A DNA stretch of 64,000 nucleotides. It comes from Tubulanus polymorphus (lineage: Eukaryota; Nemertea; Palaeonemertea; Tubulaniformes; Tubulanidae). Below are positions 11,701-22,600 of the stretch, piece by piece. Position 1 is the stretch's first letter. Each line of letters starts with the position of its first letter. The notes beneath the pieces were generated by a model. The model saw only the letters and a list, made by a program, of their open reading frames with translations. It was not told the DNA's origin and made no database searches. The translations under genes and the position numbers were made by a program. The stretch is from contig NC_134026.1 in the NCBI RefSeq assembly GCF_964204645.1, positions 19,734,650-19,798,649 on the forward strand, in the 5' to 3' direction.

Positions 11701-11931
11701 CTCGAATGGTTGTGGCTTGATGACTGGCGCAGGTGGCGCGGCCGGGCCCCTGGCTCGATTCTTTCCGCGCTTCATCATGGCTCTTCTTCGTATCTCGTAT
11801 AAATTCGAAACGCTGTTGTACGACGTCGAAGATTTTGAACCGTATCGAGCGATTCCAATTGCGAAAACGGTGGCAGGACTGTTGTTGTTCCAGTGTATCG
11901 CCCGATTTAATAAACGAGTCACGACTGACAT
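5797..11931 (-). CDS. ERI3: ERI1 exoribonuclease family member 3-like, DEDDh 3'-5' exonuclease, complete, seven exons
   Basis: Exons from 5' to 3': 11641-11931, 11182-11298, 8184-8243, 7945-8030, 7189-7261, 6886-6982, 5797-5876. All junctions are GT-AG with consistent phase, giving about 267 aa. The exonuclease core starts near residue 79: YLVLDFEATCE (ExoI; Asp83, Glu85), EIIEFPVLKVNGKTFE, LTGIVQDMVDGQP, FVTCGDWDLKTM (ExoII), YFNQWINIKK, and HSGIDDCRNIANIL (ExoIII with the catalytic His/Asp). All DEDDh residues are present. The order and wording match ERI3 better than ERI1 (no SAP domain) or ERI2. The family trims RNA 3' ends; ERI3's own substrates are poorly defined. The first 78 residues are basic and low in complexity, and could include a mitochondrial or nuclear targeting segment. 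I chose Met at 11931 as the first ATG of the exon. Intron 2 (2.9 kb) contains a DNA transposon. Confidence 0.93.
5915..6222. mobile_element. MITE with CAGGGTGGCCACT inverted ends, copy 1 (hAT-like termini)
   Basis: The left end is CAGGGTGGCCACT at 5915 and the right end AGTGGCCACCCTA at about 6222, a 12-13 bp inverted repeat with one terminal mismatch. The interior is built from CCCTGA/TTTCC/CAGTTTTCC words. A second copy is at 30262-30501. CAGGG...ends are typical of hAT elements, but I see no 8-bp target duplication, so the class is inferred. It lies just 5' of the last ERI3 exon, in the intron. Confidence 0.6.
6346..6543 (-). mobile_element. tRNA-derived SINE with 9-bp target duplication
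   Basis: Reading the minus strand, GCGCAGTGGCCGAGTGTGTTAAG (Ser/Leu-tRNA-like A box) is followed by GGGTTCAAACCC (B box). Next come a body of about 110 bp containing TTTCTTGGTCGAAGG and a 3' end of GGGTAGAGGGTGTT followed by an A-rich tail (T run at 6346-6352 on plus). The 9-bp word AGAATTTAA flanks it at 6337-6345 and 6544-6552, a target-site duplication of the kind made by LINE-mediated insertion. It sits in the last ERI3 intron. Confidence 0.85.
9121..9592 (+). CDS. Small acidic protein candidate inside the intronic transposon, three exons
   Basis: ATG at 9121 opens MATVVNEIINDDDFDDLFF and continues SDELVQIDTEILRESS. A donor (gtgagt, 9261) and acceptor (tatag, near 9352) join in phase to TSQAQLRLRSEHEKTHIQ. 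A second donor (gtattt) and acceptor (cgcag, near 9553) lead to EHYIFGKGYD and a stop. The total is about 75 aa, with an acidic N-terminal half. The in-phase splicing is suggestive, but the protein has no family I recognise. It could be an accessory protein of the element or a decayed remnant. The first exon alone is also a 52-codon open frame. Confidence 0.35.
9618..9950 (-). CDS. Cys-rich zinc-finger-like protein inside the intronic transposon
   Basis: Met at 9950 starts MDLCRLCGKNAKPPDRRPID; further on are YPIYICNMCRVKLQKWRKNK and a Lys/Arg-rich tail, about 110 aa in total. The paired C-x2-C motifs (CRLC and CNMC, about 45 residues apart) look like one zinc-binding DNA- or protein-contact module, recalling N-terminal fingers seen in some transposon-encoded and ZAD-type proteins. 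It lacks the C-x2-H end of a THAP finger. No catalytic core follows, so this may be one exon of a larger or eroded protein. The start was chosen because it opens the Cys-rich block; an upstream in-frame ATG at 9962 adds four residues. Confidence 0.5.
   Translation of the reverse strand: MDLCRLCGKNAKPPDRRPIDKNNFKSHVKELFNIDFDDDTEQYPIYICNMCRVKLQKWRKNKNVKKTVPVTIKLKQWTCKPLVNSKSGRRRICSQNFIDRFSIMYCCHSI
10775..10995 (-). repeat. Family G dispersed repeat fragment, reverse orientation
   Basis: On the minus strand it reads CAAGATGGCTGACTGGTAGCC..., AAATTGGGTCGGGCGGAC and GATGGCCGTCCTGTAAC. The same order of words occurs on the plus strand at 40440-40650 and, shortened, at 49300-49440. It is non-coding and lies in ERI3 intron 2 outside the transposon. 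Confidence 0.65.
11371..11473. repeat. Family A foldback element, copy 2
   Basis: The left arm is GGGCCTGGTTTTATAGACTG followed by GTATTACCTTTAACCCGGGG. The right arm is CCCCGGGTTTAAGGTAATACCAGG, decaying at its tip. The arms are complementary over most of their length with a central ATTTTCAATTGAG loop, so the whole element folds as one hairpin. It lies in ERI3 intron 1. Confidence 0.8.
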
Positions 11932-12949
11932 ATCTCGATAACCTGTTTACAGTCAGTCACACTCACAACGTCTCAACAACAGACTCAGCAGCAGGGAAGA
12001 AGGGCAGTCCGAATTTGACGAATTGAATTTGTTGGTCTTGGAGGTTAAATGCAGTCAATATGGCGCGATGAATATAAATTCAAGCTAAAGTTGATTAAGC
12101 TATTTCGCAAGAGCATGACAAATTTTCACAATTTGAATTGTGCCGACTGAATGACATGTGCGCCAGTTAATATTGCGAGATCGTGATGTTTATTTTTTTA
12201 ATTTCCGGGTTGTTTATTTACTTCCGGGTTAGAGGTCTAAAATGAATATTCTCCACTCTAATTAAGTTAAAAACGATATAATAGAAACTGCGCTCTTCAT
12301 TTGTCGAATTTATTTTCTTAATCTTCAGCTTGTGCTTATCGTACTAATTGATTTGGTGTCGTCATGATTAAGAAAATCTGGAAAATGCATATTTTTACGA
12401 GACTAACGATGAGCTCATCCAAGATGGCCGCCGATCTAAATCTGAAAGTTGTTTTTCCACTTCAAAAACAACAGTTTTAACGCCTTAGAACTAGGTACGC
12501 TGCCTTAAATACCCCAGATTTTACCTCATCCGTTTGTACCTTTTTATCATGTTTACTATATGGGATTAATTTGATTTAAAACCGACTGGTATTCAGTTAA
12601 TTTCCTCAACTCTCTTTTAAGTCAAACTGATGACAGTGACTGACAGACCTTGGCTTATCATCAGACCAGGCAGAGAACTGACTCTGCTCGACTGACTGAG
12701 ACTGTTGTTCTCTCGTTTGTTGTTCCTTGTTTCATATGTCTTAACATGTAAATAGATGAGATCTAGGCCTAAATGATTGACTTGATAGCCATTAGTTTAA
12801 TTTCACCATAAATTTGAAATTTTTTATATGGAGGCAAGCATTTTAAAACATAACATTAAAGAAGTGGTTATTTAGCTGGATCCGGTTACCGACTTATAAA
12901 AGATATTTTGCTGGATCCATATATTATGTAACAATAAAATCATTGTATT

Positions 12950-13055
12950 GGGTTTAGGGTTAGGGTTTGGGTTTTGATAGGGTTAGTGTCAAGAGGATGA
13001 GAAGAGGGTCCAGAGGGTTCCGTTTCATAACTAGGGATAGGGTTAGGGTTAGGTG
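12950..13055 (+). repeat. Short degenerate TTAGGG-like tract
   Basis: Clusters of GGGTTTAGGGTTAGGGTTTGGG and GGATAGGGTTAGGGTTAGG, interrupted by unrelated sequence. It is too short and degenerate for a telomere. Interstitial telomere-like or simple repeat is the safest reading. Confidence 0.5.
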
Positions 13056-13078
13056 GGGCTATATGTAGTTAAAACATC

Positions 13079-13145
13079 TGCTCGGTAGTCGAGTTGGAAG
13101 ATGCTGGGCTAGTAATTTACTGGCCCGGGTTTGAGTCTCGCTATT
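13079..13145 (+). mobile_element. tRNA-like SINE head
   Basis: TAGTCGAGTTGG resembles a Pol III A box and GGGTTTGAGTC a B box, 45 bp apart. The segment GGAAGATGCTGGGCTAG...CTGGCCCGGG is closely repeated at 63128-63175, which indicates a dispersed tRNA-derived element and not a functional tRNA gene. No clean acceptor stem is seen. Confidence 0.5.
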
Positions 13146-13535
13146 TTCTCTTACTCTGTTCTCCAAACATCCGTCGAATTTTCTAAGTCGCGCACCTCTC
13201 TGCACACGCGTGGAGTAAATCAGCCAATTAGAGATGATATCCGGCAAAATATCGTTCAGAAGTCAGTAGATGGCAAAATAACCACTTCCTAATATAAATG
13301 TCTATTTATTTTTATCTGACATCAATCTTTTTGGGATAGGCCTATTTCTTTTAACTTTTGAACTTAAACTTTTGAATACATACCTCAATTTGGTCTTAAT
13401 AAATAGGACAGACGAAAATAGATAGACTATAATCTATATACGAGATATTGTCAATTGAGCTGATATACTGAAATTGAATAGCCCTATTATCTTATTTTTC
13501 TTGCAGTAAAAAAAAAACACTGAAATAGTGGAAAC

Positions 13536-16500
13536 ATGGAGAAGTTTACGGTTGACTTGGATAAAGTGTTGGATGATTTTGAAGATGGTAAGACAGGAGT
13601 ATTATATCCAAAGACAGGGTTTAAGGAAAGATCCACACCTCTTGTAGCCTAATCGATGTAATCTATTGAATTTGATTTCTTTGTCTAGGACTCGGAATGT
13701 CTCCAGCGGTGCATCAATCCACTAGAAAGTGTCGGGATTGTGAAAATTTTTATCTTTCTCAAATTGATTGGCTCACAAAGTTCATTTCAGTGAATATTTG
13801 TGATGAGTCTGCATTTTAGAATTACATAATCCAATGTCATATGATCCCCCTGTTTCAATATCTCATCAAACATCAATTTTCTCATTGATAAATCCATTAT
13901 CAGAAATCTATGGCCTACTGAATAAGAAAGTCAATATTATTTTTTGTATCAATTGAATAACCAATTAGTGGTTATTTTTTGGATTTGGAAGCCTTAACCC
14001 TTTCAAGGTTATCCTTATAAGTGCTGGGCCCAGTTTCACAAAAAGGTTTAACTCTTAAATCGATTTTTTAATTTCTTCATGAATTCAGTTTATCTTAAAT
14101 CGATTAAGGCCTTAATCCTTTTCGTGAAACTGGGCCCCGGAGATAATTTGATGACAATTTAAAAAATTCCATCAATACTGATTTATTGCATCTACACTAC
14201 GGTGCAATGTATTGTTAGTTATTAATATTTCAGTTATTAATATTTCACTTTGTTTGACAGGTGCTGCCGTCTTTCAATAAAGAATAAAACTAATTATAGG
14301 CCTACACCGCGATGCAATGTCCTAGTAAAGTCAAACCAATTTATACACTGCAGTGTAGATGCACTGAAAGGGTTAAAATGAAGTGTGCCAGTACCTAATA
14401 GTGTCTCCAGTAAACTGTTTGCCTAAAACAATTCTTTTAGAAATTCCTAACTTCGAAAAGCAGTTGATTTAAAGAATGATTAACGATACGATTACTTATA
14501 GCTGAGGAAGAAAACAGAATTCACACCATCTCGATGGCAGACTCTGAAAATGCAAATCCATCAAATAATATTGTACCAGTACTCAATAATAATAACCTGC
14601 AGCAGCGGCAACAGGATTTAGGCGTTGTCCGTTGCAGAAACAATTTGAACGAATGCGTCAATATAGAAGACGGTGCAGCTGAATCAAACCAAAATTCGGA
14701 TGAAACGACGCACGACGAGACAAAGGAATCAACGAATAATAATTTCCAACAGATATCGACTGCGGAAACTGCGAACGATAATGCCTCGCTATCTTCTGAC
14801 GACGGTTACAAGATACAAAATAATCACGCGATGGACGTCACGGACTACGCTAATTTCGTAAACGCGTTTCGATTCGAAAACGGTTCACCTGCGGGTGGTG
14901 GCGACGGTTCGGAGCGCGAGAAAGCCGACGCAGCCGTCGACCAAGCTCCGACGAATAAGATCGAAGCGGCGATTGGTATCGAAACCGAAGATCGGAACGA
15001 TGATTTGCGTCCACTGAGCGATGCATCAGGCAAAATATCAAAAAATGAAATTAACGTTAACGCCGGCGCTTCGCCCGATCTTAGTTTAATCGAAACAATG
15101 GCGAGCATGTCCGTCGAGCTTGACCCGAAAAACGTCGCCTCTTCGGACGGCGCGCAGCGTGATGAAACTACCGAAGTAGCCGACGAGTGGGGTATGAATG
15201 ATGTCGATAACGCTCAATTGAATATAGATGGCGCAAGTACCGCGAATAAATCGGATAATATTCGCGACGATACGGAACGGTTAACCGATGTTAAAACGGA
15301 ACCGCCGGTTTCAGCAGTGGCGTTCGACGGCACGGCTATCGCCACTGCCGAGGAGACATCGGTGAAAAAGAACATGGCCGAATTCAACGCAAACAACGTC
15401 GCAGCCGTAGGCTTCATCAATACGAGTGACGTAGGCGTCGATGACGCCGAAATGGACGCGTATTTATCAGATTTGATGATTCCCGATAACGTTCCGTCTG
15501 CCCCACCCGCAACCGAGCACGCGACGACATCGCTCGCCAAGGAGATAACGAACACCGCGGAAGAACCGACCTCGGAGACTCGGTCACGACTAGTTGCTGA
15601 AAACGCCGCAGATGAGTCCGTCGATGCAGTCGCCTCTGAGGACATCAAATCAACGGAGGGTAACATTGGGAATCGCGGCGTCGACTCTCGTTTACCGCTG
15701 CAATCACCGTGCCCGTATTCGTATCCGATCACTACTCCGATTGAGAGTCCGCCGCGACTCGCCTCACCGCAGAATAATTCGTCGGAAAAAGTGGAGTATC
15801 TCGACAGTAAAATCGACCGAGCGGACGTTACGACTGCGACTTTTTCGCGATCGGATGATGACGCGTTCTTTCGAGGCGATCCTCGAAAAATCAACGAACT
15901 CGTCGACGTGATACGTAGCGATTCTCGAGAAGTACCGACCTGCATTCGGCCTAAAACGGCCGTTACCACAGTGACAGCCGCGACGCCCGTGCCGGCTGTA
16001 TCATCGGTCGCAGCGGTGCGGATACCGCGGCCTAATAGTCTGCTTGGATTATCGAAACCGATTTTACCGAACGAAATGTCGTGTTTCGTGGAGAAGCGCG
16101 ACAAAGACGGGGATGCAGCGTCCGGGGTTCGCGAAGATGTCGCGGACAGCTCGAGAACCGTCGTCTGCGTCAGAGATATTGACGATGATTCTATGCAGCC
16201 GGCACCGTCGTCGTTGTCCCCGTTGCGACCCCCCGGGTTAAGCCGGCCGGCCGCGCGGCCGAATTCGTTTCCGATGCCGTCGCCGACGAACAACAAACTA
16301 AAACGTCCGACGAGTTTGAATTTGATGCCGCGTGACTTCAATAGCGTTTCGGCGGCTTCCGGGAACGACGACGAATCGGGTGGCGCCGATTTATCTTCGG
16401 ATCTATCTAATGATCAAACTACTCCCCCGTCATCGCAACAATTACAGCAGCAGCAGCAGCAATCTGAATCGACCCCGGACGTAGAACCAACTCCTGATAT

Positions 16501-19500
16501 CGATGTCATGGGTGAGTAATGTATGAGTTTGAATAAGCGATGGATGCTGACCTTATTCGATTTCAAGAAAGGCAGAGGGCAAGTGGAAGTCAACGCCGCA
16601 TGAGGCAATAGAATAGCTCTTAAAATGCACCACGATATGCCCCATGAGTCCGGGGTAGTATAAAATCTGCAAGTTTTTGAATGTCAATTTGCCCTGAAAT
16701 TTCACGGGAAAATGAAAAATATTAGACCAATACCTAAAAAGGTTTGGATTTATGATAGTCCTCTGTATTTCTGAAAATGAGACTATTTTCCCAATTAGTT
16801 TACTTTCTGGGTGCCCATTTAATTGTATTTTGGGGGTTCCCCCTCCCTGAGTCAGATTCCACCCCTGCCTGTGCACCTGTTTGTGCATGCATTATTCGAG
16901 AAGGGACTTGACTTAAATGGCAGATATGATCATACTTCAAATCAGGAATTTTGTAGGCCTAAAAATCAACCTCAACTTGGTTCGGACTTATATGGCAGTT
17001 ATTAGGGTTAAAAAGTAGCAGTATCCCGGTAAAATTTTAATACGGTACGTTCTAAACCGAGTGTTACGAACATTTTCAGGTGTTACTACGAATACAGTTC
17101 CTCCGAATGTCGGCGGACCGGGGACCAGTCCGACCGTTCCGAATCCGCCGAGTCGGATTCAGGGTATCGTCTCGCAGCTGGGTAAAGTGGCGCCGATTTG
17201 GATTCCGGATTCGGAGGCGGCGTTTTGTATGATGTGCGACGCGCGGTTCACGTTCACTCGTAGGCGTCATCATTGCCGAGCGTGCGGAAAGGTAAATACC
17301 ATCGGACAAAATATATGTTAGGGCGTGTAATCTATTTTCTTGCTAGTCGAATACTTGCAACCATGCTAGAGAAAAGCAAAGTTAACCCCTTGGTTTTTGA
17401 GCCCAGATGCCAAGCTGTAACAAAAATTGCCACGTTAATTAACCCCTCGTTATTAACCCCGGATGCCAAGCTATAACAAAAATTGCCATGATCGTCGAAT
17501 TTTGGATAGTTTTTGAAAGTTGGCTGGCTGGCTATTGAAGGTTTTGGGGGTGTCTTTACGTCTGTGTCAAGTGAAAATCATGTGAAATAACATGTAATTG
17601 AAATCCTGGGAAAATGGAAACCGGAAACGATAGAAAACTTTGGGTTGAAAGTTTGTTGTTCTATTTTTTGTAGGTATTCTGCTCATCATGTTGTAGCATG
17701 AAAATCAAGTTGCCGTACTTGGACAATAAGGAAAACCGCGTGTGTCAGATGTGTCACCAGTCATTAACGCGATCAGGTTCGTTGAATCACGTCCTCGATT
17801 ATTGTAGTTGAAACCCTTCCAGCAACGAAGCTATTACGCCTTATATAGAGGTCTTGCATGAGACATCATAGGTTGTTTGCCAACCAGTGCTGGATATTTG
17901 ACAAACATGAAACCATACGATAATCAGGGGATTCGCGAACTTTCGTCTCGTAAATCGCTTATTGCGTTTGCCGCCTGATAATGGCGCCGGTGACGGCGAA
18001 AAAGCACATGGCTGCAAGACCTCTATAATGTTGCGTGTAACTTCACAGTGCTGTGTATAACGTATGTACTGCTTTATTGCGTGTAACCCGTGCTGCGGTG
18101 TATCGTTATTTCCTAAGACTTCACAATCTTTGAACGACAGTGCTGTGGTCTTTTGATGAACTTGTTTGATATACTTATAGAAATCATCGGTACTGTTGGG
18201 AAGACGCAGTATATGGTGTGTACGTTATGCCCCGCACTGCAGGATGCAGGGGCCTGTTGCTCGAAAGTTAGAGTTTACCGGTGAATAGTTGACATAGTGA
18301 TAATCAAAACTTCATTGTTACTGTTGTATTTATCCACCGGTTACCAACCTCTGAGCAATTGGCTCCAGTTGAAGATGACTATGGTGGCTGATAAGGGCCA
18401 TAGCGTAAAATTCCTGGTATGTTAATGAGGGCGCCAGAACGCCAAAACGAAAAAAAAATGTCCAATTTTCTCTGAAAGTTTGTTTTGGCGCGCCAAAACA
18501 AAGAAATTTCAATTTTGGCACCCCCGCCAAAACAACGAAAAACGTCCAATTTTCTCTGAAAGTTCGTTTTGGCGCGCCAAAACGGAAAATATTCCATTTT
18601 ATATAATAAATATTCCATTCCAAAACGAACTTTCAACCACGTAAAATAATTGTATATATACGTAAAATAATTGTATATATGCAAATTTATGCAAATTACA
18701 CACAAGATCAACGCGCCAAATTGAAAAATAATTTTTACTGTGGTTGAATGCTTGTTTAACCGCGCCAAGATGGAATTTTCATTGTTTTGGCGTGCCAAAA
18801 CCAACTTTCAGAGAAATTTCAACAGTTTTCGTTGTTTTGGCGGGAGCGCCAAAACATAAGTTCGTTTTGGCGGGGGGCGCCAAAACGTAAGTTCATTTTG
18901 GCGGGGGCGCCAAAACGAACTTTCAGAGAAAATTGGACGTTTTTCGTTGTTTTGGCGGGGGCGCCAAAACGGAATTTTCTTTGTTTTGGCGCGCCAAAAC
19001 AAACTTTCAGAGAAAATTGGACGTTTTTTTTCGTTTTGGCGTTCTGGCGCCCTCATTAACATACCAGGAATTTTACGCTATGGCTTTATCAGCCACCATA
19101 GATGACTGATTGGTTCAAGAAAATATTGATTTCATTACGAATTGAATACCAAGCATGCATACTTTAGAAAATTTGGTCATTAGAGAAAAGAAAGCTCAGA
19201 AATTTTCGTGGCCACTTGCGTAGCTCGTCTGAAAAAAAATTGGCTAATTTGTCATGTATGATTTGGATTTATTAAAAGATGACTCGGACAATTTGGCTAG
19301 CGAAGACTCGCAACGTCAAGGTAATGAATCCGTTATCTCGGTTATGCCAGCATGATTGACGATTAATTAACAGATATTCATTGATTGATTCGTTAATTGA
19401 TTTGATGAACTAATTAAATAAAGATCTCGTCCATGATGATTGTGATGAAGATGATGATAACGACAACAATGTCGTTCGCAATACCGACAGGGTTCATACT

Positions 19501-22500
19501 TAATTGATTCCTTGAGAAATCCTCTAAATTGAAAAATTATTTTGAAACTCCTTTTTTTCGGATTTAAAACATTTTCATTAGTCCATGTCTTTCTGTCTAC
19601 GCACCCAGTGCATAATACAAATTACCCATTAACCGCAATCGCACAAGTGCTCTTTACCCGGGCCAAAAAGCTTTCGATCCCCCAAAGAAATCAGAAAATT
19701 AAGCTTAGTTTTGGTGTATTTCAAAGCAATTATCAGCATTGATAGAATATTGACATCCACTCTGGTAGGGGCTGTAGATATTTTATAAGGGGTGGCTGAT
19801 TTTCAGAGGGTTGTGGATGTAAAAATGAAAGTGGTCGACACCCCTTTATAACCTATTGCGGAGAACACTAGTTATGGGGGTACGCCCCTCAAAATTTTTG
19901 TGACCTGAATCTGCGCCTGGATTGCATTTGATGTTAACAAGCGAGTGATATACCGGTACATGTGAACACACTCTGATTAAATAGATTTGCAAAGCTGGAC
20001 CAAATTGTTGCAATTGCGGCATTTGTTTCCGGAAAATAGCACAGAGATATTATTTCAACATTCGCTTATGTTGATTAGTCCTGCTGATTGATTGTGCGAT
20101 TTGTCCATTTTCTTAACCGACCGTTGTGTACCTTTTCGGATTTCGATATTTTCTACATCCTAAAATTCTTGAATACCGATTCTGCAGTAGTAGTATGAAC
20201 CCTGAATAATCGGAAATCAAATTTCGAAAGAAGAGATAAACATATATCAGTGAAAAACGTCGATTTCTGATGAATACTTAGTTCTCAATCTTGTGCATGG
20301 TGGGAAACGGGGTCTCAGCATAATCAAATAGTATAATATCATTATCACTACTATAATTCTAATATTTCGACTGGAAGTCTATCAGAACATCGTATATTTT
20401 CATAGCATGAGGAAATTCTCTTGATTATATCGGCTTTAATAACGTAAAATAAGAAGACCCGCAATTTAATTTTCTTTTTTGGGGGGGGCAAAGGGATAAT
20501 TTTGAAGTATTTATGGAAACCTACTACAACACTCACTAAACTAACATACCGCTATCTAGTAGGCTAATTGGATAAAATCATTGAAAATATTAAGAAAAAA
20601 AGGATCTTCATCATGAAACTTCGTCGCTTCGATGCAGATTGTATTTCTTAAACTAAATATGAGGATAAGCGATGTATGCCCCCTAACCGAGAGTGGTGTC
20701 ACGGACTTGTGGTGGCCATCTTCCGTCAGCTGGGATTTGAACCACGCCGCATAGGTCGGGGATTTGAAAAATTTTACAACAAACCTGGAAAATGTTTTAT
20801 TGATCACGTGTGTCTTAATCGATACGTGATTCATGAAAGGAGGAATACATTGTAACATCTTAAAGCAAGAAATTCCTCGGATTTTGTTTTACAACAAGGG
20901 AATACTCAGGGCCCGGTTTTATAGACTAGTATTACCTTTAACCTGTAGGCTAACTTAGTTTATTTTCAATTGAGTTAACCCCCAGGTTAAAGGTAATACC
21001 AGTCTATAAAACCGGGCCCAGGTCTCTTGTTAATTCGCGGAAAATGGCCTCTGGTCCAGTTGTAGCCACTGGGTGTAAATGGTTCATCTATATTTTTAGA
21101 AATGACAAGCTAATTAATAGGAGTGTCACTGATCATATTAATATTGCAGTTGACACTGAAGATAATACTCACAAAGATTACTCAAAGAAACTCGCGTTTG
21201 GTTAGACTATTAACAATAATCTCGTTTTAATCCTTATATGAAATAGATATATATATTCGTGTTGAGAACATTAGAAACACCTATATTCATATGATTCTAA
21301 TCCTACCTACATAAAACAAAATGATTTGCACCAAAAAAATATCCTTTGGATTCGAGTAATTATTTTTAAAGTCTTCGTAACTCAATTTCGTAATTTCCTC
21401 ATGCTTCGAACAGCCATCCCCGCCGAACAAAGCTATGGATTTTTTCTCTTGTGGATATGAAATCTATAATGATCGATTATCACCATATTGAATTGATCAC
21501 TGCTCGTATTACCCGCCCCCTTCCCAGTCCCCCTTTAGTTATCCATACAATAATGGGAGTCAGTTCCACAGTTTAAAGCCTAACATAACAGACTTCACAA
21601 ATTTCATCAGCAGATCAATTTTCGCCAAATTTTGCATAGTGCGCCAGTTAACGGGACGTAAATTTTCTATTCAGCAAATTGATTCGCATGAATTGGAGAT
21701 TATCCCTTTCAGTGCTGACTAGTTAATACCTTAAAGTGCTGGAGATAATATAAAAGGTTTTTTAGAATTCAACCCCAGTGCATTGAATAGTGGGCATACT
21801 GCTTATATGTGTCTACACGGCGGTGCGGTGTATCATTAGTTTCTAATGTTTAACTTTGTTTGACAGTAGCTGCCCTCTTTTCATTAGAGATCGAAACTAA
21901 TTAACAAATACATCTCTGCACTGCGATGCGTTGTACTATCAAAGTCCATGGCCGATTTATTCACCCCACTGCGGTGTAGACGCGCTGAAAGATCAGCTAA
22001 TCAGTTAATCGGCAATTGCAAATTTTGCCCAGTTGTCACCGCCGAATAATAGGATGTTTTAGTTTCATGCTTACGTTCTTCAATAATTTTCGAAGTTGAT
22101 CACACTGATCATTCAATTGAAACAACGTATGTGAACACATCTCGAAAAACCGAAAACTGGCTCCCGCGGGTCGTAGAAAAGAAATTTGTCGATTCTCCTA
22201 GCCGTGAAAGTAGTAAGCGGGGATGGTTCGAGACGTCGTCCTGTTTATGATTATGTACACACATCTATACGTATTACGATCTCGTGTCATGGCTTACTAC
22301 TGCTTCGTCTGAGCTTTGCTTGCCGCTGCTTTACAGGCCAGACGAGTTCTTCTACGAGTCCCAATCCAAATAATCCCAGCGAATATTGTTCGACAATCCC
22401 ACCTCTGCAGCAAGCTCAAGCCAACGCAAATTCGCCTCCACCTACCGTCATGGTGCCAGTAGGTGTGCTCAAGAGGGAAGGTAAGATGCATGATTCTCTC

Positions 22501-22509
22501 TCCTCTTTC

Positions 22510-22600
<91 letters not shown>

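Larger units (their letters stand above)
11932..13535. other. Divergent upstream region between ERI3 (-) and ZFYVE9 (+)
   Basis: About 1.6 kb between the start codons of two genes pointing away from each other. It should contain both promoters and 5' UTRs. I see no clear TATA element. A YY1-like word (CAAGATGGCCGCC) occurs near 12419. Also present are an imperfect TTAGGG-like tract (12950-13055) and a tRNA-like SINE piece (13079-13145). Confidence 0.5.

Noticed and set aside
12950-13055. Telomere or interstitial telomeric array
   Set aside because: Only a few degenerate TTAGGG-like units within about 100 bp, broken by unrelated sequence.
13079-13145. Functional tRNA gene
   Set aside because: A- and B-box-like words exist but no clean acceptor stem, and a near copy at 63128-63175 marks it as a SINE head.
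15214-16341. 375-codon minus-strand open frame
   Set aside because: It is antisense to ZFYVE9 exon 2, which is in phase with exon 1 and the FYVE exons. The antisense frame is Ser/Thr-rich low complexity without motifs.
18330-19062. Overlapping open frames of 84-141 codons on both strands with repeated [13 protein letters not shown]-like peptides
   Set aside because: They are translations of the palindromic modules of the foldback element and appear equally on both strands.
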